Source: Nitrospira sp. ND1 (GTDB lineage Bacteria > Nitrospirota > Nitrospiria > Nitrospirales > Nitrospiraceae). Taken from it: DNA of 64,000 bases. Under the pieces are notes generated by a model. That model saw only the letters and a list, made by a program, of their open reading frames with translations, did no database searches and was not told the origin of the DNA. The translations under genes were made by a program, and so were the position numbers. The stretch covers positions 2,131,089 to 2,195,088 of the forward strand of contig NZ_FWEX01000006.1 in the NCBI RefSeq assembly GCF_900170025.1, given 5' to 3'. Positions 43,697 to 53,180 of the stretch are shown piece by piece; position 1 is the stretch's first letter, and each line of letters starts with the position of its first letter.

Positions 43697-44068
43697 ATGC
43701 GTTTGTCAGGCCACATTATTGGATTGCTGAAAGAATACATGCGGGATCTTGTCGAGCAAGCGCGGCAGGAGTCGCAGGCTCAAGAGGCGTTCGGCTTCTC
43801 GGCACCTCCGTACCAGCCGGACCATGCCATCGCCGATTTACTGGCTATTTTAGATGACCGCATCGAATCGGAAGGGGTGCAGGTTGGGCTGCCCATTGAG
43901 TTTTTGCACGAGATGTGGCGGCGCTGCAACGAAGCGCGCGGTGAGATCACCGATCGTGTGTGGCTCGAAACCAATATCGGCCTGTCTGGTCCTTCCAAGG
44001 CTCGTGTTCGTGAGCTGACCTACGCCTCTGTGATCGACTGTCTTGAGCGTGAGCCTTCCGGCGAGTGA
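43697..44068 (+). CDS. Conserved hypothetical helical protein
   Basis: A 123-residue mostly helical soluble protein (HIIGLLKEYMRDLVEQARQE) with AIADLLAILDDRIE and EFLHEMWRRCNEARGE. I do not recognise the family. The frame is open from 43559; the ATG at 43697 is chosen because the preceding 46 codons are the antisense of the divergent ykgJ promoter region. No good ribosome-binding site is visible. Confidence 0.5.
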   Translation: MRLSGHIIGLLKEYMRDLVEQARQESQAQEAFGFSAPPYQPDHAIADLLAILDDRIESEGVQVGLPIEFLHEMWRRCNEARGEITDRVWLETNIGLSGPSKARVRELTYASVIDCLEREPSGE

Positions 44069-44161
44069 GCCAGACGAACGACAGCATTCCGTCGCACAGC
44101 TACACGGCCCTTATTCTTTTGGCTGTGTGGAGTCTCAGCAGGCTAGAGTCTTGGGGGGATC

Positions 44162-44974
44162 CTACAATTTCCCGGCAAGCCAATAAACGATGATCCCTGC
44201 CACTTCGTCGACGGCTTGGGTGGTGATGAGCAGGGCCTTGGCTGTGGGCAGGAAGTCAAAGAGGGTGGCCTGTTCCCAGGCTTGTTGTGGAGTGTGTTGA
44301 GATTCGTAGCCGCAGGGAAACGGGGTGACGACAAAACCTTGCTTTTCGAAGAGTCTGACTGCGCGGGGCAGGTGATAGGCTGCGGTCACCAATATGATGC
44401 GTCCTGACCCAAGTATGGCTTTGGTCTGCACGGCGTTTTCATAAGTGGTCCTGGATTGTTCCTCGATCAGGATCGCGGACTCCGGCACACCAAGGCGAAG
44501 GGCCCACCGTTTCATCTCGTGGGATTCCAGCAGACCGGTTCGGAATACAGTGGCGTCGCCCCCGGTGAGCAACAGTTTTGGGGCAAGATTCTGTTGCCAC
44601 AAGTCTGCGCCACAACCCGTACGCTGGCGGGAGGCATCAGAAACCTCATCGGCTGGGCGGAGTGATCCCTTCTGAAAGACGCCTCCTGCCAGAACCACCA
44701 CCGCGTCGAACTTCGATGTGGAAGTGGGCTGGAATGATGGATACTGCGTTTCGAGCAGCGCAATGTATAGGAGGGATAGTACGGGAGTGGCCGTCAGCAG
44801 CAACAGTAGCACGGTGAGGAACAAGAGGCGCCTGACCCAAGTCCTCCGCCCGGGGGACACGGGGAGGCAGGCGGTCAACAGGGCGAGGAGTCCGGCGATG
44901 AGAATCCATGACAAGGGGTAGAGCAGGTATTTCAAGGCCTTATACACACCGAACCACATGGGCGTGAGGTCCAT
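44162..44974 (-). CDS. YdcF/ElyC-like DUF218 membrane protein
   Basis: A 270-residue protein with two N-terminal transmembrane helices followed by a DUF218 domain: AVVVLAGGVFQKGSLR, LLLTGGDATVFRTGLLES, ILIEEQSRTTYENAVQTK and LVTAAYHLPRAVRLFEKQGF. This is the ElyC/SanA layout, associated with envelope integrity and undecaprenyl-linked metabolism. A rather long C-terminal part ends with a hydrophobic stretch. It is divergent from the EVE gene. Confidence 0.85.
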   Translation of the reverse strand: MDLTPMWFGVYKALKYLLYPLSWILIAGLLALLTACLPVSPGRRTWVRRLLFLTVLLLLLTATPVLSLLYIALLETQYPSFQPTSTSKFDAVVVLAGGVFQKGSLRPADEVSDASRQRTGCGADLWQQNLAPKLLLTGGDATVFRTGLLESHEMKRWALRLGVPESAILIEEQSRTTYENAVQTKAILGSGRIILVTAAYHLPRAVRLFEKQGFVVTPFPCGYESQHTPQQAWEQATLFDFLPTAKALLITTQAVDEVAGIIVYWLAGKL

Positions 44975-45055
44975 GGACGCTCCCGGTTAATAGGCGAAAC
45001 AGAGTGCTCAGCATACACTGAGGGCGTACAGACACCAAGTGTTGAGGAGGATTCG

Positions 45056-45541
45056 ATGGCAGACGGACGGCACTATTGGTTGATGAAATCCGAACCCAAG
45101 GTCTTTTCAATCGATGATCTTGCTGGGTCACCGAAGAGCACGACTTCATGGGATGGTGTACGGAACTACCAGGCGCGTAACTTTATGCGGGCAATGAAAA
45201 TCGGGGATCAGGTCCTCTTTTACCACAGTAATGCCAATCCGCCCGCGGTGGTTGGAGTTGCGGAAGTGGTGAGAGCGGCCTATCCCGATGCCACGCAGTT
45301 CGATAAGCGGGATTCGCACTACGATCCGGCCGGCAATCCGGCTCAGCCTCGCTGGGACATGGTCGATATCCGGTTTGTTCGCAAATTCCTCGCGCCGCTG
45401 TCGTTGGACCTGTTGCGTGCGAAGGCTGGTCTGAAGGGAATGGAATTGCTTCGAAAGGGATCGCGGCTGTCGGTTCAGCCGGTGCGGGCGGCCGAGTGGA
45501 ATGAAATTATCAGGCTGGAGGAGGTACAGGCGGACAGCTAG
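45056..45541 (+). CDS. EVE-domain protein
   Basis: A 161-residue single EVE (PUA-like) domain. Characteristic are YWLMKSEPKVFSIDDL, TSWDGVRNYQARNFMRAMKI, GDQVLFYHSNANPPAVVGVA and the aromatic cage of SHYDPAGNPAQPRWDMVDI. EVE domains bind modified bases in RNA or DNA. GAGGAG precedes the ATG. No restriction genes are adjacent, so a housekeeping role is more likely than defence. Confidence 0.9.
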   Translation: MADGRHYWLMKSEPKVFSIDDLAGSPKSTTSWDGVRNYQARNFMRAMKIGDQVLFYHSNANPPAVVGVAEVVRAAYPDATQFDKRDSHYDPAGNPAQPRWDMVDIRFVRKFLAPLSLDLLRAKAGLKGMELLRKGSRLSVQPVRAAEWNEIIRLEEVQADS

Positions 45542-45596
45542 CACGGTCCGGGAAGAACTCACTTCCGGACGGGAGGTGTCCTCGGTTCAGCACGGG

Positions 45597-45854
45597 TCAA
45601 CTACGAGCCTTTCCATCATCCAGATATCGATGTTGCCAGTCGAGCCAGGCATGTCCCAGTTCATGGGCGAGGATGTATCTCCGCCGCGTGACGGGTAGTC
45701 GTTTGCGAATATAGATGGTCTTGGCTTCATTGTCCCAAATCCCATCCGCATTCGAATCCTGCCGGTCCATCTCGGAGTCCGTGACCTGCCTGATCATGAT
45801 GTGGTAGCCGAATGGAAGGATGACTTTGTTTGGTATTCGCACCATGCCCCTCAC
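45597..45854 (-). CDS. Short HEXXH-containing protein (ImmA/IrrE-like zincin)
   Basis: An 85-residue ORF with the zinc-protease motif ILAHELGHAWLDWQH in its second half and a leader region containing DRQDSNADGIWDNEAKTI. The third zinc ligand is not identifiable in so short a protein. No partner regulator is next to it. GTG at 45854 or ATG at 45845 could start it. Real coding is suggested by the motif, but the function is unknown. Confidence 0.55.
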   Translation of the reverse strand: MRGMVRIPNKVILPFGYHIMIRQVTDSEMDRQDSNADGIWDNEAKTIYIRKRLPVTRRRYILAHELGHAWLDWQHRYLDDGKARS

Positions 45855-46060
45855 GGTCGTATCAAATAGGTGGCCTCAGCCAAGAATTCCTGCTCCGGAA
45901 TAGCCTAACATATTTTCTCTTTCGTCTTCCTGTCTAAATAATCATTACTATCAGTGGTTTGCGAGAGATTGCTGCTTGGTCGCTGTATGGCTGCTCGGTG
46001 GTGGTTGAGCAATTTTCGATGGCGATGAGACAGCGCTGAGCATTTCAATTGAAAGATTGG

Positions 46061-46822
46061 ATGGTGTATCATGCCCCCATGGTCGAGAAACTTCTTGCGC
46101 AAGAACTCGCGAACCCCTATCCCGCAGTCGTTCGGATCGTGGGCGTAAAGATCCGTGACCGTGGGGAGGTGAAGAAATTCGATGCCGGAGAGGCGTCCCT
46201 GGTGATGGGGGATCGGGTACTGCTCGAAGTGGCCGGCGAGTTGAGCTACGGGGTCGTTTACGGGGCTCCTCAGGTGATGCCGTTCATTCCGCCCATGCGC
46301 GTGCTTCAGCCGATCACCAGGAAGGCGACAACCGAAGATGTGGCCACGATCGATCGGTACGAACGGTTGGCATCGGAGGGAATGAAAGCGTGTCGGGAGC
46401 AGGCGGCGGCCCTGGGACTCAGAATGAAACTTGTGGAGGTGTTCTGCTCGTTTCATCGCCGGCAGATGACCTTTGTCTATACCGCTGAGGATCGAATCGA
46501 TTTTCGCGAGTTGGTTCGCTTGTTGGCGCGCCGATTCGGCGGGCGTATTGAAATGCGTCAAGTTGGGGTACGCGACGAAGCCAGTCGGTTGGGCGGGATC
46601 GATACATGCGGTCTCGTACTCTGTTGTGCCGCGTTCCTCACTGAAGTGAAACCGGTGACTGTCAAGCAAGCACGGGTGTTGGGGCTTCCTGTCGATGACC
46701 CCAAATTACTCGGTGTCTGTGGTCGTCTCAAGTGTTGCCTCTTGTTTGAGGCGATGGACAATCCTTCCTCAAAATCATCAGCTCTGATTAACCCGTCCCG
46801 TTCGCGCCTGGCGTCGTCGTAA
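46061..46822 (+). CDS. PSP1 domain protein (RicT/YaaT-like)
   Basis: A protein of about 253 residues. The PSP1 core carries VRIVGVKIRDRGEVKKFDAG, MKLVEVFCSFHRRQMTFVY, FRELVRLLARRFGGRIEMRQ and the paired cysteine motifs TCGLVLCCAAF and CGRLKCCLLFE, which bind Fe-S in the RicT family. RicT in Bacillus modulates RNase Y; in Gram-negatives its role is unclear. The start is uncertain between ATG at 46061 and 46079. Confidence 0.88.
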   Translation: MVYHAPMVEKLLAQELANPYPAVVRIVGVKIRDRGEVKKFDAGEASLVMGDRVLLEVAGELSYGVVYGAPQVMPFIPPMRVLQPITRKATTEDVATIDRYERLASEGMKACREQAAALGLRMKLVEVFCSFHRRQMTFVYTAEDRIDFRELVRLLARRFGGRIEMRQVGVRDEASRLGGIDTCGLVLCCAAFLTEVKPVTVKQARVLGLPVDDPKLLGVCGRLKCCLLFEAMDNPSSKSSALINPSRSRLASS

Positions 46823-46922
46823 TCCACAGCAGTTCAGAAGAATATTCCCCTCATTCGTCTCCCCGGCCCAGCTCTGTCCCCACCTTTCGTTCAGAAAAGG
46901 CGGTTCTTTTCGTCCGAAGGAG

Positions 46923-46928
46923 TATAAT
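46923..46928 (+). promoter_or_regulatory. Perfect -10 element before the lysine-type cluster
   Basis: TATAAT at 46923-46928, with no good -35. A start point near 46935 would give an 11-nt leader that includes the GAGGTGA ribosome-binding site of the dehydrogenase gene. Confidence 0.35.
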
Positions 46929-46945
46929 GGGCTGTGAGGTGACTG

Positions 46946-48037
46946 ATGCCTCAGGTGCTGGTGCTTGGAGCCGGAAAAATCGGGTCCCTCGTGGCTGGGT
47001 TGTTGTCGGCTAGTGGGCAGTACCACGTTCACCTAGCCGATCTTACCCTTGATGCCCCGAAGCGACTGGTTGATGACTTGTCGTTGTCCGCGGTTACTCC
47101 CTGTGCGTTAGACGTGCGGCGACCAGATGCGGTTGCGGCATACGTCAGTTCCTCCCCCTTCGATGCGGTGATCTCCAGCCTGCCGTACTTCTGCAACCCG
47201 ACCGTTGCCGAGATCGCGCGAGCCCATCAACTCCATTATTTCGACCTGACCGAAGACGTGGCCGTGACCGGTCGCGTCAAGGCGATCAGCGCGGGTGCCG
47301 ATCATGCGTTTATTCCTCAGTGCGGGTTAGCGCCGGGGTTTATCAGTATCGTGACGAATGACCTTATCGGCCATTTTGAATCCATCGACAACGTGAAGAT
47401 GCGTGTCGGTGCCCTGCCTGTTCATCCGAGTAATGCGCTGAAGTACTCCCTCACCTGGTCCACCGACGGGTTGATCAACGAGTATGCCAACGTCTGTGTC
47501 GGCATTGAGGAGGGGGAGGAGGTCCACCTTCAGCCGTTGGAAGGATATGAGACAATTGAATTGGACGGGCTGCTCTACGAGGCCTTCAACACGTCCGGCG
47601 GCCTGGGCACTCTCGCGGACACGTACCGCGGACGGGTCCGAACCATGAATTATAAGACCCTGCGGTATCCCGGGCATTGCGAAAAAATTCAATTTCTCAT
47701 GAAGGACCTCAAGCTGAAGGAGGATCGGGAGACGCTCAAGCGAATCCTGGAGAGAGCGATTCCTCAGACGCAGCAGGACGTAGTGTTGATCTATGCGGCC
47801 GTGACCGGCACCAGGCAGGGTGAGTTGTTCGAGGAGACCTATGTGAAAAAGGTGTATCCGCGGACGATCCTCGGGCGGCTCTGGTCTGCGATTCAGGTCA
47901 CGACAGCGTCGTCGCTTTGTTGCGTCGTTGATCTTGTGATGGCCAGACCTTCAGCTTATCGTGGCTTTGTCACGCAGGAACACTTTCACTTGCAGGATGT
48001 GCTGAACAATCGCTTCGGGGATTGTTTCCGGGCCTGA
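46946..48037 (+). CDS. Saccharopine dehydrogenase-like protein
   Basis: A 363-residue Rossmann enzyme with [18 protein letters not shown] at the N-terminus and the saccharopine-dehydrogenase-type middle: [40 protein letters not shown] and [20 protein letters not shown]. Related enzymes include lysine 6-dehydrogenase and saccharopine dehydrogenase. It starts a plus-strand cluster with an ALDH7-type aldehyde dehydrogenase (7-nt gap) and a VOC protein. Lysine or saccharopine oxidation is inferred from this context. Confidence 0.85.
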   Translation: MPQVLVLGAGKIGSLVAGLLSASGQYHVHLADLTLDAPKRLVDDLSLSAVTPCALDVRRPDAVAAYVSSSPFDAVISSLPYFCNPTVAEIARAHQLHYFDLTEDVAVTGRVKAISAGADHAFIPQCGLAPGFISIVTNDLIGHFESIDNVKMRVGALPVHPSNALKYSLTWSTDGLINEYANVCVGIEEGEEVHLQPLEGYETIELDGLLYEAFNTSGGLGTLADTYRGRVRTMNYKTLRYPGHCEKIQFLMKDLKLKEDRETLKRILERAIPQTQQDVVLIYAAVTGTRQGELFEETYVKKVYPRTILGRLWSAIQVTTASSLCCVVDLVMARPSAYRGFVTQEHFHLQDVLNNRFGDCFRA

Positions 48038-48044
48038 CGGCATC

Positions 48045-49601
48045 ATGACGATACAGGAACTGTTCAAGACCTTGGGGTTGACGCAGGAACAGCCCGGGGG
48101 ATGTCTCTCCTCTTCGACGTGGAGTCGCACCACCGACGCCGGTATCGTCGAGTCCCGCAATCCATCAACTGGAGAACCGCTGGCGCAAGTGTACGGGTGT
48201 TCCCTTGCCGATTACGATGTCCTCGTAGCCGGATCGCAGCAGGCCCAGGCCTCGTGGCGTATGGTGCCGGCGCCGAAGCGCGGCGAGGTGGTCCGTCTGA
48301 TTGGTCAGGCGCTACGCGTGCACAAGGATGCCTTGGGTACGCTGGTGTCGTTGGAGGTGGGCAAGATCAAGGCCGAGGGCGATGGCGAAGTGCAGGAGAT
48401 GATCGATATGGCGGACTTCGCCGTCGGGCTGTCACGCATGTTGTACGGGCAGACCATGCATTCGGAGCGTGCACAGCATCGGATGTATGAGCAATGGCAT
48501 CCATTGGGTGTGGTGGGTGTCATTACGGCGTTTAACTTTCCTGTGGCGGTCTGGGCCTGGAATGCTTTTATTGCCGCGGTAACCGGCAGCACCGTGTTGT
48601 GGAAGCCGTCACCGAAAGCTCCACTTTGTGCATTGGCGGTTCAGCGGCTGTGCAATCGTGTGCTGGAAGAGGCCGGGTATCCCGGTGTTTTCGCGCTCTT
48701 TACGACGGATCGCGTCGAGCTGGCCGAGCGGATGGTGCGGGACGAGCGGCTTCCGTTGATCTCCTTCACCGGCTCGGTGCCCGTCGGGAGGCACGTTGCG
48801 GAGGTGGTCGGACATCGGCTGGGCCGGAGTCTTCTGGAATTGAGCGGGAACAACGCCGTCATCGTGGACGAAACAGCCGATCTGGATTTAGCGACGCGCG
48901 CCATCGTCTTCGGCGCGGTCGGTACGGCGGGACAGCGCTGCACCAGTACCAGGCGACTGATTGTGCATGAATCTCAGTACGAGCTGCTGGTCCCGCGACT
49001 GCTGTCGGCCTATGCGCAGGTGAAAATCGGTGATCCCCTCGAGCCGGATATGCTGATGGGGCCGCTTATCGACGGGGAGGCGGTGACGCGTTACCTGTCT
49101 GCGCTTGAGGAAGTGAAGAAGGCGGGCGGTGAGGTGCTATGCGGAGGATGTGTCTTGTCTCGCCCCGGATATTTTGTTGAGCCCACGATCGTGCGGGCGC
49201 AGAACCACTGGGATATCGTCCAGCGGGAAACCTTTGCGCCGATTCTCTATGTCATGACCTATCGAACGCTGGACGAGGCCATCCGGATGCACAATGCAGT
49301 TCCACAGGGACTGTCCTCCGCGCTGTTTACCACCCATCTTCGGAACAGTGAGACCTTCTTGTCCGCGATCGGCAGCGACTGTGGCATTGCCAATGTGAAC
49401 ATCGGGACGTCCGGTGCGGAAATCGGCGGGGCATTCGGTGGAGAAAAAACCACGGGTGGCGGACGGGAAGCCGGTTCCGATGCGTGGAAGGCCTACATGC
49501 GTCGACAAACCAACACGATTAATTGGGGAACTGAGTTGCCGTTGGCCCAGGGCGTGACGTTTGGACGGGCGGAAGGAGGGAATGATGGGGCAAGAAGCTG
49601 A
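48045..49601 (+). CDS. Aldehyde dehydrogenase, ALDH7-like (aminoadipate semialdehyde type)
   Basis: A 518-residue NAD(P)-dependent dehydrogenase. Motifs: [42 protein letters not shown], catalytic Glu in [12 protein letters not shown], and catalytic Cys in [13 protein letters not shown]. The ALDH7 (AmaB/PaaZ-type) features [10 protein letters not shown] and GQRCTSTRR are matched. AmaB oxidises alpha-aminoadipate semialdehyde in lysine degradation. It lies 7 nt after the saccharopine dehydrogenase-like gene and overlaps the VOC gene by 17 nt. Confidence 0.88.
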   Translation: MTIQELFKTLGLTQEQPGGCLSSSTWSRTTDAGIVESRNPSTGEPLAQVYGCSLADYDVLVAGSQQAQASWRMVPAPKRGEVVRLIGQALRVHKDALGTLVSLEVGKIKAEGDGEVQEMIDMADFAVGLSRMLYGQTMHSERAQHRMYEQWHPLGVVGVITAFNFPVAVWAWNAFIAAVTGSTVLWKPSPKAPLCALAVQRLCNRVLEEAGYPGVFALFTTDRVELAERMVRDERLPLISFTGSVPVGRHVAEVVGHRLGRSLLELSGNNAVIVDETADLDLATRAIVFGAVGTAGQRCTSTRRLIVHESQYELLVPRLLSAYAQVKIGDPLEPDMLMGPLIDGEAVTRYLSALEEVKKAGGEVLCGGCVLSRPGYFVEPTIVRAQNHWDIVQRETFAPILYVMTYRTLDEAIRMHNAVPQGLSSALFTTHLRNSETFLSAIGSDCGIANVNIGTSGAEIGGAFGGEKTTGGGREAGSDAWKAYMRRQTNTINWGTELPLAQGVTFGRAEGGNDGARS

Positions 49602-50184
49602 CCTCGATGCGGTGATGGCTCGTATGACGGCCGACTTTCTGGCGCAGAATAGCGCAGGACGGATGCTTCGCCGGGCGCTGGACGACGTCGGGGTTGGGTT
49701 TATCCCGGTGATCGACCATGTCACCATCCGGACGATGGATATTGATCGGCGCGCCGAGGAATTTCTCGCACTGGGTTATCGGTACGATGAAACGCTTCAT
49801 TTTGACGATTGGTATGCCAAAGTATTCCGGTGGGCCGGGTATCCGGCGCTGTTTGTCGATCAGGCCTATCCGGACGACCGTGGCAAGACCAGCATCATCC
49901 CCCGCTGGGTCGAGAAATTCGGTGATCAGGTGTTTCACCATGTGGCGGTCCGTGTCGAAGACATCGAGCAGGCCATTCTCAAATTGAAGGCGAAGGGCGT
50001 GGTCTTTGCCGGCGAGATCGTCGGTGCCCGGGGAGGCACGTTGCGCCAAATTTTTACAGCCCCTGAGATGCTCGATGGGCAACCCTTTTCCGTCCTTGAA
50101 TTGGCCGAGCGGCACCAGGGTTATCAGGGATTTCTTCCTCCACAAGCTGACAGTCTCATGCGCTCGACAATGCGAGGCCTGTAA
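49585..50184 (+). CDS. VOC-superfamily protein (HPPD-like metal site)
   Basis: A 199-residue vicinal-oxygen-chelate protein with two beta-alpha-beta modules. The first module has [14 protein letters not shown], with the metal His; the second has [14 protein letters not shown] and ends FSVLELAER, giving a His-His-Glu site as in hydroxyphenylpyruvate dioxygenase and glyoxalase relatives. AAGGAGG precedes the ATG at 49585 (ATG at 49582 is possible). It overlaps the ALDH gene, so it belongs to the same pathway. Oxidation of a 2-oxoacid is an attractive but unproven role. Confidence 0.8.
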   Translation: MGQEADLDAVMARMTADFLAQNSAGRMLRRALDDVGVGFIPVIDHVTIRTMDIDRRAEEFLALGYRYDETLHFDDWYAKVFRWAGYPALFVDQAYPDDRGKTSIIPRWVEKFGDQVFHHVAVRVEDIEQAILKLKAKGVVFAGEIVGARGGTLRQIFTAPEMLDGQPFSVLELAERHQGYQGFLPPQADSLMRSTMRGL

Positions 50185-50260
50185 GGCCGTAGGCTTCGGC
50201 CGACCGCTGCTCTGCTGTCGCGATGTGTTGGCAGCCTCTTCCCGCCGCCCAAAGAGTGCC

Positions 50261-50289
50261 TCGACCAGATGGGTTGAATTGCGTACAAT
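50261..50289 (+). promoter_or_regulatory. Predicted promoter for MauG-like peroxidase
   Basis: TCGACC at 50261-50266 and TACAAT at 50284-50289, spaced 17 bp. The leader would be about 60 nt, with CAGGAGG near its end. Confidence 0.4.
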
Positions 50290-50354
50290 GCGCCGTGTCG
50301 ACCAACCAGGTCGAGAGTGTCTGGCATGCGCGATCTCAACAGGAGGTTCTCTTC

Positions 50355-51425
50355 ATGGTGCAATCTAACGCGACGTTACGCTTGATCCTCGCACTGCTGG
50401 TGCTCTGTGCACTTGGAGCAGGAAGTGGTTCCGTGCAAGCATCGCCGTCCGGCCATGCCCCTCATGGCACCGTGACGATCGATGGTGTCACGGTCCCGGA
50501 TGTCGGGCCCCTGCCGACGGTGGTCCCGATACCGTCCTCCAATCTCAACTACACCGCTAAGATCGAACTCGGCAAGCAACTCTATTTTGACGGACGACTC
50601 TCCAAAAATAACGCGATCTCCTGCGCCTTCTGCCACAACCCCGGGACCGGATTTGCGGATCCCCGCCAGACGTCCATCGGAGTCGGCGGAGGCGTCGGAG
50701 GACGACAGTCACCTACGGTCTACAATACGGGATTGAATCACGTTCAGTTTTGGGATGGTCGGGCACGTTCGCTTGAAGAGCAGGCCATCGGGCCGATTCA
50801 TAACCCCGTGGAGATGGCCGAGACGCATGAACATGTGGTGGCCAAGCTGGGGAAGATCAAAGGGTATCAGCAACAATTCAGGGCTGTATTTGGAACAGAT
50901 GTCAATCTTCAGGGCATTGCCGAGGCGATCGCCGCCTATGAGCGCACAGTGCTCTCCACCAATTCCGCTTTTGATAAATACGTGTTAGGCGCGCAGAAAG
51001 CCATGGATGAGGCGGCGGTTCGAGGACTGGCCCTTTTTAAGGGCAAGGCTCGTTGCATCCTCTGCCACAATGGGCCGAACTTCACCGATAATCAGTTTCA
51101 CAACCTCGGCGTGCCTCAGGTCGGTCCGATGAAGGAAGACCTTGGGCGTTTTGCTGTCAGCAGGGCGGAGAAAGACCGGGGCGCATTTAAAACGCCGACG
51201 CTCCGTAGCATCACAGAAACCGCTCCGTATATGCACGATGGCGCGTTTAAAACGCTGGAAGAGGTCGTCGAATTTATGGATCAGGGCGGCGGGAGCAATC
51301 CCAATCTGAGCCCCCTCGTCAAGCCGTTGAATCTGACGGCGGAGGAGAAAAGCGATCTCGTTGCATTCTTGAAGGCGCTGGCAGGAGAGCCGATCCCGTT
51401 CAGTATGCCACAATTGCCGAAATAA
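50355..51425 (+). CDS. Diheme cytochrome c peroxidase (CcpA/MauG family)
   Basis: A 356-residue periplasmic protein with a signal peptide (LRLILALLVLCALGAGSGSV). Two haem-binding motifs are visible: CAFCH at residue 90 and CILCH at residue 234. The family motif ELGKQLYFDGRLSKNNAISC and TPTLRSITETAPYMHDGAFK are present. Such enzymes reduce hydrogen peroxide with c-type cytochromes as donors or oxidise protein substrates. CAGGAGG lies before the ATG at 50355; the open frame upstream is not coding. Confidence 0.92.
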   Translation: MVQSNATLRLILALLVLCALGAGSGSVQASPSGHAPHGTVTIDGVTVPDVGPLPTVVPIPSSNLNYTAKIELGKQLYFDGRLSKNNAISCAFCHNPGTGFADPRQTSIGVGGGVGGRQSPTVYNTGLNHVQFWDGRARSLEEQAIGPIHNPVEMAETHEHVVAKLGKIKGYQQQFRAVFGTDVNLQGIAEAIAAYERTVLSTNSAFDKYVLGAQKAMDEAAVRGLALFKGKARCILCHNGPNFTDNQFHNLGVPQVGPMKEDLGRFAVSRAEKDRGAFKTPTLRSITETAPYMHDGAFKTLEEVVEFMDQGGGSNPNLSPLVKPLNLTAEEKSDLVAFLKALAGEPIPFSMPQLPK

Positions 51426-51538
51426 AACACGAATCCTTTTGGGCCGCCTGTGACTCTCACGGGCAGATACGTGTGCCTTGGTCAGACTATTTTGTCCAAG
51501 CATCGGTACGTTCCAACCCCAACCATAGGAGGCCATCT

Positions 51539-52045
51539 ATGTTTCGAAATCTTTGTGTGCTCGGTGCGAGCACCATTGCGCTCGCCCTCGGCGGGCCTGC
51601 ACTTGCGGCGGATATGAAGCCGGGTCCGGCGGACGGATTCGACATTCACGTCATGGCGCCCCATAAAATGGAAGATGGGTCGGTGGCAGGCCCGTTCCAT
51701 CACTATTGTAAGGCCGTCAAGCCGGAAGTCTTGCAATGTCTGCTGTTCGAATCCACGGATCCCAATGCCGTGCTCACCGACGTGGAGTATTTTGTGGCCA
51801 AGCCTGTGTCACGGTCGGCGGTGCCTCTCGATGTCTGGAACAAGTTCTATCACGACCATGAGGTCGAAATAGCGACCGGGCGTGTTCAGGTGCTGGATAT
51901 GCCTGATGCCCAGGCCAAAGAAGTGGCGGCGGCTGCGGCCAAGACGGATGGCATTATTTTCCACTTGTGGCCGAAGGGTGCGAAGGCTCCGGATGGATCG
52001 GTGGAGCATCCGACGTCCGTGGGGCATAAACCGCGGACGGAGTAA
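51539..52045 (+). CDS. DUF1264/OBAP-like protein, periplasmic copy
   Basis: A 168-residue protein with a Sec signal peptide (CVLGASTIALALGGPALAAD). The mature part matches the DUF1264/oil-body-associated-protein family: FDIHVMAPHKMEDG, PFHHYCK, VLQCLLFESTD, YHDHEVEIATGRVQVLDMPD and TDGIIFHLWPKG. Histidine-rich motifs suggest metal binding, but the function of bacterial members is unknown. ATAGGAGG precedes the ATG. It is a tandem paralogue of the next gene. Confidence 0.85.
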   Translation: MFRNLCVLGASTIALALGGPALAADMKPGPADGFDIHVMAPHKMEDGSVAGPFHHYCKAVKPEVLQCLLFESTDPNAVLTDVEYFVAKPVSRSAVPLDVWNKFYHDHEVEIATGRVQVLDMPDAQAKEVAAAAAKTDGIIFHLWPKGAKAPDGSVEHPTSVGHKPRTE

Positions 52046-52097
52046 GTCTGCGAATAGCGCGTGATCCATCCTGTGCCCTAATTGTAAGGAGGCCACT

Positions 52098-52652
52098 ATG
52101 CGAAGTGCGATTTTGATGTTTGGATTGTGTGCGGCGGCGTTGACGGCAGCCGGTTGTGCGGAGACTGCCCGCGAAATGAAATCCTCCTCTGCGGCACCAG
52201 CTGCCGCCACGGCGGCGAAAGCTATGCCGACACCGGCACAGGGCTATACCATTCATGTCATGGCTCCCCACAAGTTTGAAGACGGATCGGTGCACGGTCC
52301 GTATCATCACTACTGCAAGCCGATCTCCCCGGAAGTGCTGCAGTGTTTGTTGTTCGAGTCGACAGATTCCAATGCTTTGTTGACGGATATTGAATATTTC
52401 GTCGCAAAGTCCGTCTCTCGCGCGCATGTTCCGTTGGAGACGTGGAATAAGTATTACCACGATCATGAGGTAGAGATTGCCACGGGGCGGGTGCAGATTC
52501 TGGACATGCCGGAGGCGCAGGCGAAGGAAGTCGCTGCCATTGCGGCCAAAACCGACGGGATCATTTTTCATCTTTGGCCGGACGGAGCCAAGGCGCCGAA
52601 CGGTCAGGTGGGGCATCCCCAGTCTGTAGGCCACAAGCATCGCACTGAATAG
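52098..52652 (+). CDS. DUF1264/OBAP-like protein, lipoprotein copy
   Basis: A 184-residue close paralogue of the preceding gene, but with a lipobox (LTAAGC) instead of a signal-peptidase I site and an Ala/Ser-rich linker of about 30 residues. The core is nearly the same: YTIHVMAPHKFEDG, PYHHYCK, YHDHEVEIATGRVQILDMPE and TDGIIFHLWPDG. GTAAGGAGG precedes the ATG. The pair may place the same activity in soluble and membrane-attached forms. Confidence 0.86.
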   Translation: MRSAILMFGLCAAALTAAGCAETAREMKSSSAAPAAATAAKAMPTPAQGYTIHVMAPHKFEDGSVHGPYHHYCKPISPEVLQCLLFESTDSNALLTDIEYFVAKSVSRAHVPLETWNKYYHDHEVEIATGRVQILDMPEAQAKEVAAIAAKTDGIIFHLWPDGAKAPNGQVGHPQSVGHKHRTE

Positions 52653-52733
52653 CCGGAGCGACGCAGATCCATCGGGCGGAGGGGGCACAGCCCTCTCCGC
52701 CTGTGCTATTTCTGATGAAAGGGAGACGCTGTG

Positions 52734-53180
52734 ATGGATGCTGGACGTCTATGCCTGATGGGATGGCTGCTGCTCGGCGGTGTATCTGTTGGTTGGGCGG
52801 CGAATTCCGAAGTGTTAAGGCCCCGTGTTCCGATCGATCAGATCGAGGCGGCCAGGACTGTAACCAATCCCTTTCCTGTTACACCGGAAATGCTCCAGCA
52901 GGGAAAGGCGCTCTTCGAAGGCAAAGCATTCTGTCGCGCCTGCCACGGGTCGGATGGGAAGGGACTAGGAATGGATTTGGACTATTCCACCTTCAAAGGA
53001 CCACTCCCACGGAACTTTACTGATAGGCTATGGCAGCAGGCCAGGACGGACGGTGAGCTGTTCTGGATTCTGAAGAACGGGAGTCCCGGGACGGATATGG
53101 CCCCGTTTATTCCACTCGTCCTGACCGAGGAGGAGGCCTGGCAAGTTCTCATGTATGTCCGTTCTTTCGGTGGGCGATGA
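52734..53180 (+). CDS. Small class I c-type cytochrome
   Basis: A 148-residue exported protein with signal peptide (RLCLMGWLLLGGVSVGWAAN) and one haem motif CRACH at residue 67, with a probable Met axial ligand in GSPGTDMAPFIP. The C-terminal EEEAWQVLMYVRSF is typical of cytochrome c. AAGGGAG precedes the ATG (a GTG at 52731 is also possible). It could donate electrons to the MauG-like enzyme encoded 1.3 kb upstream. Its stop overlaps the start of the pseudogene. Confidence 0.88.
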   Translation: MDAGRLCLMGWLLLGGVSVGWAANSEVLRPRVPIDQIEAARTVTNPFPVTPEMLQQGKALFEGKAFCRACHGSDGKGLGMDLDYSTFKGPLPRNFTDRLWQQARTDGELFWILKNGSPGTDMAPFIPLVLTEEEAWQVLMYVRSFGGR

